From Hexactinellida sp. DTS-2022 (lineage: Eukaryota; Porifera; Hexactinellida), in NCBI GenBank assembly GCA_028753945.1, contig JAPNXP010000014.1, positions 620,001 through 684,000 on the forward strand: a stretch of 64,000 bases of DNA, given 5' to 3'. Below are positions 62,401-64,000 of the stretch, piece by piece. Each line of letters opens with the position of its first letter. Within the stretch, counting starts at the first letter, position 1. Position numbers and translations under genes: made by a program. A model generated the notes under the pieces. It was given only the letters and a program-made list of their open reading frames with translations, was not told the origin of the DNA and made no database searches.

Positions 62401-63667
62401 TCAATATGGCAGAACATTAGTATTAGTTAGTATTAGTTTATTACTTTACTTTGCTTTATCATCATTCTATTTAGATAATTAATAATTACTATTATACTAA
62501 AATTATCCTAAATATGCTATTAACTAAAACGGTTATATCTATTCTCTAAACATATTTATAGATCATACAAATTGTTCCATCAATCCCGAAATCCTGGGAT
62601 TTGGACACCTAATTACAGGTGTTCTTATAACCGGTATCCACTGTATTACAATTGTAGGTCCCAATGAAACTATTATATTAATCAGTTCCTCTCATAACAA
62701 GTTCTTTCGCAAGCATATAGTCAACATCCTTTAATTAGAATAGTACTCGTAAATTCGAATATTCGTTAATTCGAAAAATTTACTTTCCCTAGAGAGTCTA
62801 ATTTCAAGTTCTAATTTGAATACTCATGATTTCGAACATTCGCTAATTCGACCAAAATTTTTTCCTTTTGAGAATTCGAATTAACTGATGTATACTGTAA
62901 ATACAAACATGACTTCACATATTATAATACGTATAACCAGTTATTTCCCATGCTAGTATGAAGAGCGAGAGTTTAACCTATCAAGTTATAGACTACTGCA
63001 AGCGACAGCTCCTAACGTATAACCCGATTGGGATTATAAACAAACAGCCGTTCCCATCTAGAAATAGGAACAACTTCTACATGATGTCACGATGGGTAGT
63101 ATCCCGTAAGCTTATTCCAAACGCGTTTGCGCTACACATGTTAGAGAACCACAGAGGGAGAGACGCTTGCTATCTCCTCGTGCCCACTGACCCGTGAGTT
63201 ATAGGGGCAAATTCCAAAATGCTACTCAGTTTTAAAAAAAATTCAAAAAACGCTCATCTTGAGTATTTTTGGAATTTTTAAAATTTTTGAAAAACTAGAT
63301 CTTTCCTAATCTACTAAAGTTTTACAAAATAATTTCAATTCTGCTCAAGTTTTTGTCAAGAAATTCCCAATCTACTCAACTTTTCAATAAATTCACAGAT
63401 CCACTCAAGTTAGCTAGTAAAATAAAGCTTGAGTATATTTACAAATTAGCTGAGTATATTTGGAAATTTTGAAAAAAATTGGAATTTTCTCGTTCTATGG
63501 GAGTTCAAACGTTACATAACACAAACTCCCTATGTCTTTATAATCAAGTTTAGCAGTATACTAATATGTGCAATACGATTATAGAACAGAAGCCACTAGA
63601 TGGATGCAAGCTATATCTCCTCCTCTTATTCCCTGCATGCCAGGCGAACAGCTATACCACGAATTCG
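50458..63667 (+). CDS. ephexin-type RhoGEF (DH-PH), 3' end off-window
   Basis: Nineteen exons: 50458-50595, 51159-51300, 52148-52372, 52777-52821, 53702-53943, 54139-55050, 55667-55773, 56272-56326, 56860-57044, 57336-57392, 57913-58091, 58477-58552, 58617-58690, 59299-59428, 60039-60113, 60365-60460, 61532-61695, 62957-63193, 63585-63667. Joins agree in phase except exon 4 to 5. About 680 N-terminal residues are Ser/Pro-rich with PPLPPKPGR, PAPLPPNQP and PPMPPKR, likely SH3 ligands. The DH domain starts at QEAMYELYTSEVSYKLSL and includes LFSNSCAML and SFLMLPVQRITRLPLLLSNI; the PH domain has HLVRRGEIYRV, NAFALHMLENHRGRDACYLL and TRWMQAISP. This matches ephexins (NGEF/ARHGEF5/15/16/19/26), which activate Rho-type GTPases. 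The C-terminal SH3 would lie beyond 64000. The exact 5' end is uncertain. Confidence 0.9.
50700..51045. mobile_element. family C fragment, family G left half (from 50812), family C copy (from 50913)
   Basis: TTCGTACTAACGAGGTTATACTG ends the first. CAGTCAGGTCTGCTTATTATG starts the G part, which stops at an inverted C copy ending AACGAGGTTCTACTA. RhoGEF intron 1. Confidence 0.6.
51408..51577. mobile_element. MITE family L, full length
   Basis: CAGTAGAACTCGGTTATAAC to TATAACCGAGTTCTACTG; the uninterrupted relative of 26444-26835. RhoGEF intron 2. Confidence 0.8.
51595..52108. mobile_element. MITE family D expanded into a tandem array
   Basis: CAGTATACTTTCGTTAGTAG to CCTATTAACGAGTCTACTG. The interior is about five head-to-tail copies of an 89-bp block (AATTCCCCTAGCCTATACAA ... 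AACAGTCCCTTGGTGTT). Confidence 0.85.
52383..52574. mobile_element. MITE family G, full length
   Basis: CAGTCAGGTTCTGTTTATGAG to TAAGCAGACCTGATTG, TA flanks; starts 10 nt after the RhoGEF exon 3 end. Confidence 0.8.
53152..53404. mobile_element. family L remnant followed by family C MITE (53266-53404)
   Basis: AGAACTCGGTTATAACGTACC, then CAGTAGAACCTCGTTAATAC to CTACTAACGAGGTTCTACTG with TA flanks. Confidence 0.7.
53473..53627. mobile_element. family N element, uninterrupted
   Basis: TGTAGACCGTCTATTTCTAG to TATAGACTGTCTACATATA; reference copy for the split element at 3434-3706. RhoGEF intron 4. Confidence 0.75.
53975..54090. mobile_element. family F fragment abutting a truncated family A MITE (from 54025)
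   Basis: CAGTGGTGTTCGCCTATTAGC, then CAGTCGACTCCGCTTAATAG; both lack right ends. RhoGEF intron 5. Confidence 0.65.
55141..55313. mobile_element. MITE family B, near full length
   Basis: GAGTGAACTCCCGTTATAAC to GTTATAACGAGAGTTCACTG, TA at the right. RhoGEF intron 6. Confidence 0.8.
55400..55490. mobile_element. family H, left end decayed
   Basis: AAACCCGATTTCGCAAACGTG and AAAAAAGGTGTTGGCCATTAT. Confidence 0.5.
55514..55615. mobile_element. MITE family A, short form (102 bp)
   Basis: CAGTCGACTCCGCTTAATAG to CTATTAAGCGGAGTCGACTG, TA flanks; 51 nt before RhoGEF exon 7. Confidence 0.92.
55812..55966. mobile_element. hAT-like MITE family P, exact 8-bp target duplication
   Basis: Ends CAGGGTTTTTTTTAAGG and CCCTTAAAAAAAACCCTG; GTCCAAAC at 55804-55811 and 55967-55974. 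RhoGEF intron 7. Confidence 0.92.
56468..56637. mobile_element. MITE family K, best copy
   Basis: CAGTTCAAACCGGTTTTTTC to TATACCGGTTTCGACTG, TA flanks; the box TTAGAATAAACCG is repeated inside. Confidence 0.8.
57660..57840. mobile_element. MITE family A, long form
   Basis: CAGTTGACTCCGCTAAACAG to CTATTAAGCGGAGTCGACT; 72 nt before RhoGEF exon 11. Confidence 0.8.
58154..58310. mobile_element. MITE family G, ends decayed
   Basis: GTCAAGGTCTGCTTATTGTG and TTTCTATTATGAACAAGAT. Confidence 0.55.
58774..58940. mobile_element. MITE subfamily C2, full length
   Basis: CAGTAGAACCTCGTTAGTAC to CGTATTAACGAGGTTCTACTG with an internal ACAGTTCCACAAAATCAGGT block. RhoGEF intron 13. Confidence 0.85.
59090..59280. 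mobile_element. MITE family G, left end decayed
   Basis: GTGTCTGCTTATTGTGAAC to AGAAAGAATTGACTG/TA; ends 18 nt before RhoGEF exon 14. Confidence 0.7.
59443..59600. mobile_element. MITE family B, inverted
   Basis: CAGTAAACTCTCGTTTTAAC to CGTTATAACGGGAGTTCACT; starts 14 nt after the RhoGEF exon 14 end. Confidence 0.8.
59817..59992. mobile_element. MITE family D, ends decayed
   Basis: CAATAGACTCTCGTTAATATG to ACTATCGAGAGTCTATTG. Confidence 0.7.
60135..60310. mobile_element. family I element
   Basis: CCAGGAGCGCGAGACGCTCCT to GGCTGTATAATACACTG; RhoGEF intron 15. Confidence 0.75.
60475..61515. repeat. TTAG-type satellite with higher-order 43/44-bp units, interrupted by a MITE
   Basis: A simple GTTAGTTA part (60475-60620) is followed by a family C MITE (60626-60743), more simple repeat, and from about 60829 fifteen units of two kinds: a 44-bp unit with ACTTGGCTAG and a 43-bp unit with AGTTGCTAG. 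RhoGEF intron 16, ending about 15 nt before exon 17. Confidence 0.9.
61767..61950. mobile_element. MITE subfamily C2, nested
   Basis: TAGTAGAACCTCGTTAGTAC to AAAAAGGTTCTACTG; contains the CCATTGTAGGGACCTGATTTT block of C2. Confidence 0.75.
62045..62611. mobile_element. hAT-like element, 567 bp, exact 8-bp target duplication
   Basis: Ends TAGGGTCCCAA and TTTGGACACCTA (inverted, imperfect), with CGGGATT boxes just inside both ends; ATTACAGG at 62037-62044 and 62612-62619. Interior AT-rich, no transposase seen. Confidence 0.88.
62745..62897. mobile_element. MITE family M copy
   Basis: TACTCGTAAATTCGAATATTCG to GAATTAACTGATGTATACTG/TA; the box TTAATTCGAA is repeated four times. Confidence 0.6.
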
Positions 63668-64000
63668 GTAGGTATTCGTATATACACAGTACTCAGCAAT
63701 TACATGCATTTATCCTGTTAGACAGTTGTACAATTATTTACAGCTTGTTCGTACGGGCGTTTTCACATCTTACCACACTTGCTTTTACTCCAAACATGTT
63801 ATATATTGGAGTTTATATTAGCAGTGGTGTTCCACTGTTCGCCTAATAGCAATTGCTATATTAGCATGTTGTTTTCATCCCAAAGAGAGCTGAAATGTTA
63901 ATTCTGTTCCTCTAATAGCAAGTTCACTATTAGAACTCGAATATCATACAAAATGCACCTTGGAATTGCTGTAACGCATTACGTTCCTATTCTATACTCC
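63668..64000. other. start of RhoGEF intron 19
   Basis: Contains a family F element (about 63822-63935, GTGTTCCACTGTTCGCCTAA); no exon seen before the edge. Confidence 0.55.

Larger units (their letters stand above)
61726..62643. mobile_element. MITE family E interrupted by two other elements
   Basis: CAGTTGGATACCGGTTATAG at the left, TATAACCGGTATCCACTG/TA at the right. Contains a C2 MITE (61767-61950) and a hAT-like element (62045-62611). RhoGEF intron 17. Confidence 0.8.

Noticed and set aside
1-64000. tRNA, rRNA or retroelement genes
   Set aside because: No cloverleaf-like, ribosomal or reverse-transcriptase-coding sequence was recognised on either strand.

Overview
The window is AT-rich nuclear DNA of an animal. 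Long GT-AG introns split orthologues of animal genes (MTHFR, tankyrase, eIF2-gamma, a CLIP3/CLIP4-type CAP-Gly protein, an ephexin-type RhoGEF), and LITAF-domain, Rab, CSDE1/UNR and Ig/TSP1/PLAC genes lie among them. The species cannot be fixed from sequence alone. The gene set points to a metazoan, and a small early-branching invertebrate such as a sponge is possible but unproven.

Layout. 1-490 (-): 5' end of a secreted M14 carboxypeptidase. 622-8818 (+): 3' two-thirds of MTHFR; its largest intron holds two antisense LITAF-domain genes (4589-5399 and 6170-7108). 10334-11098 (+): single-exon Rab-like GTPase. 13556-28392 (+): complete nine-exon tankyrase; intron 1 holds an intronless 395-residue gene with a central hydrophobic segment (16871-18058), and intron 8 holds a 40-copy 15-bp array. 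29200-31710 (+): two-exon eIF2-gamma. 32351-33013 and 33635-34360 (+): two intronless coiled-coil genes, the second tropomyosin-like. 35378-39523 (-): single-exon secreted protein with Ig-like, TSP1 and PLAC-like domains. 41339-45203 (-): four-exon CLIP3/4-type protein. 46558-49152 (+): single-exon CSDE1/UNR. 50458-63667 (+): 19 exons of an ephexin-type DH-PH RhoGEF that runs off the right edge.

Non-coding DNA is packed with short non-autonomous DNA transposons. At least ten sequence families begin CAGT, end ACTG and are flanked by TA, like pogo/Tigger-type Tc1-mariner elements. Six other short elements have hAT-like ends, five of them with exact 8-bp target duplications. Several elements lie inside one another, so their relative ages can be read. 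Intron-rich conserved genes alternate with intronless genes, and genes nested in introns are common.

The most interesting signals are: an array of 40 sequences each matching the p53-family half-site consensus, inside a tankyrase intron; a shared design across otherwise unrelated transposon families, in which the end box is repeated internally; a PAM2-like PABP-binding motif at the C-terminus of the UNR protein; Ig-like domains without their usual disulfide cysteines; and amplified copies of a 5' splice site in tankyrase intron 3.
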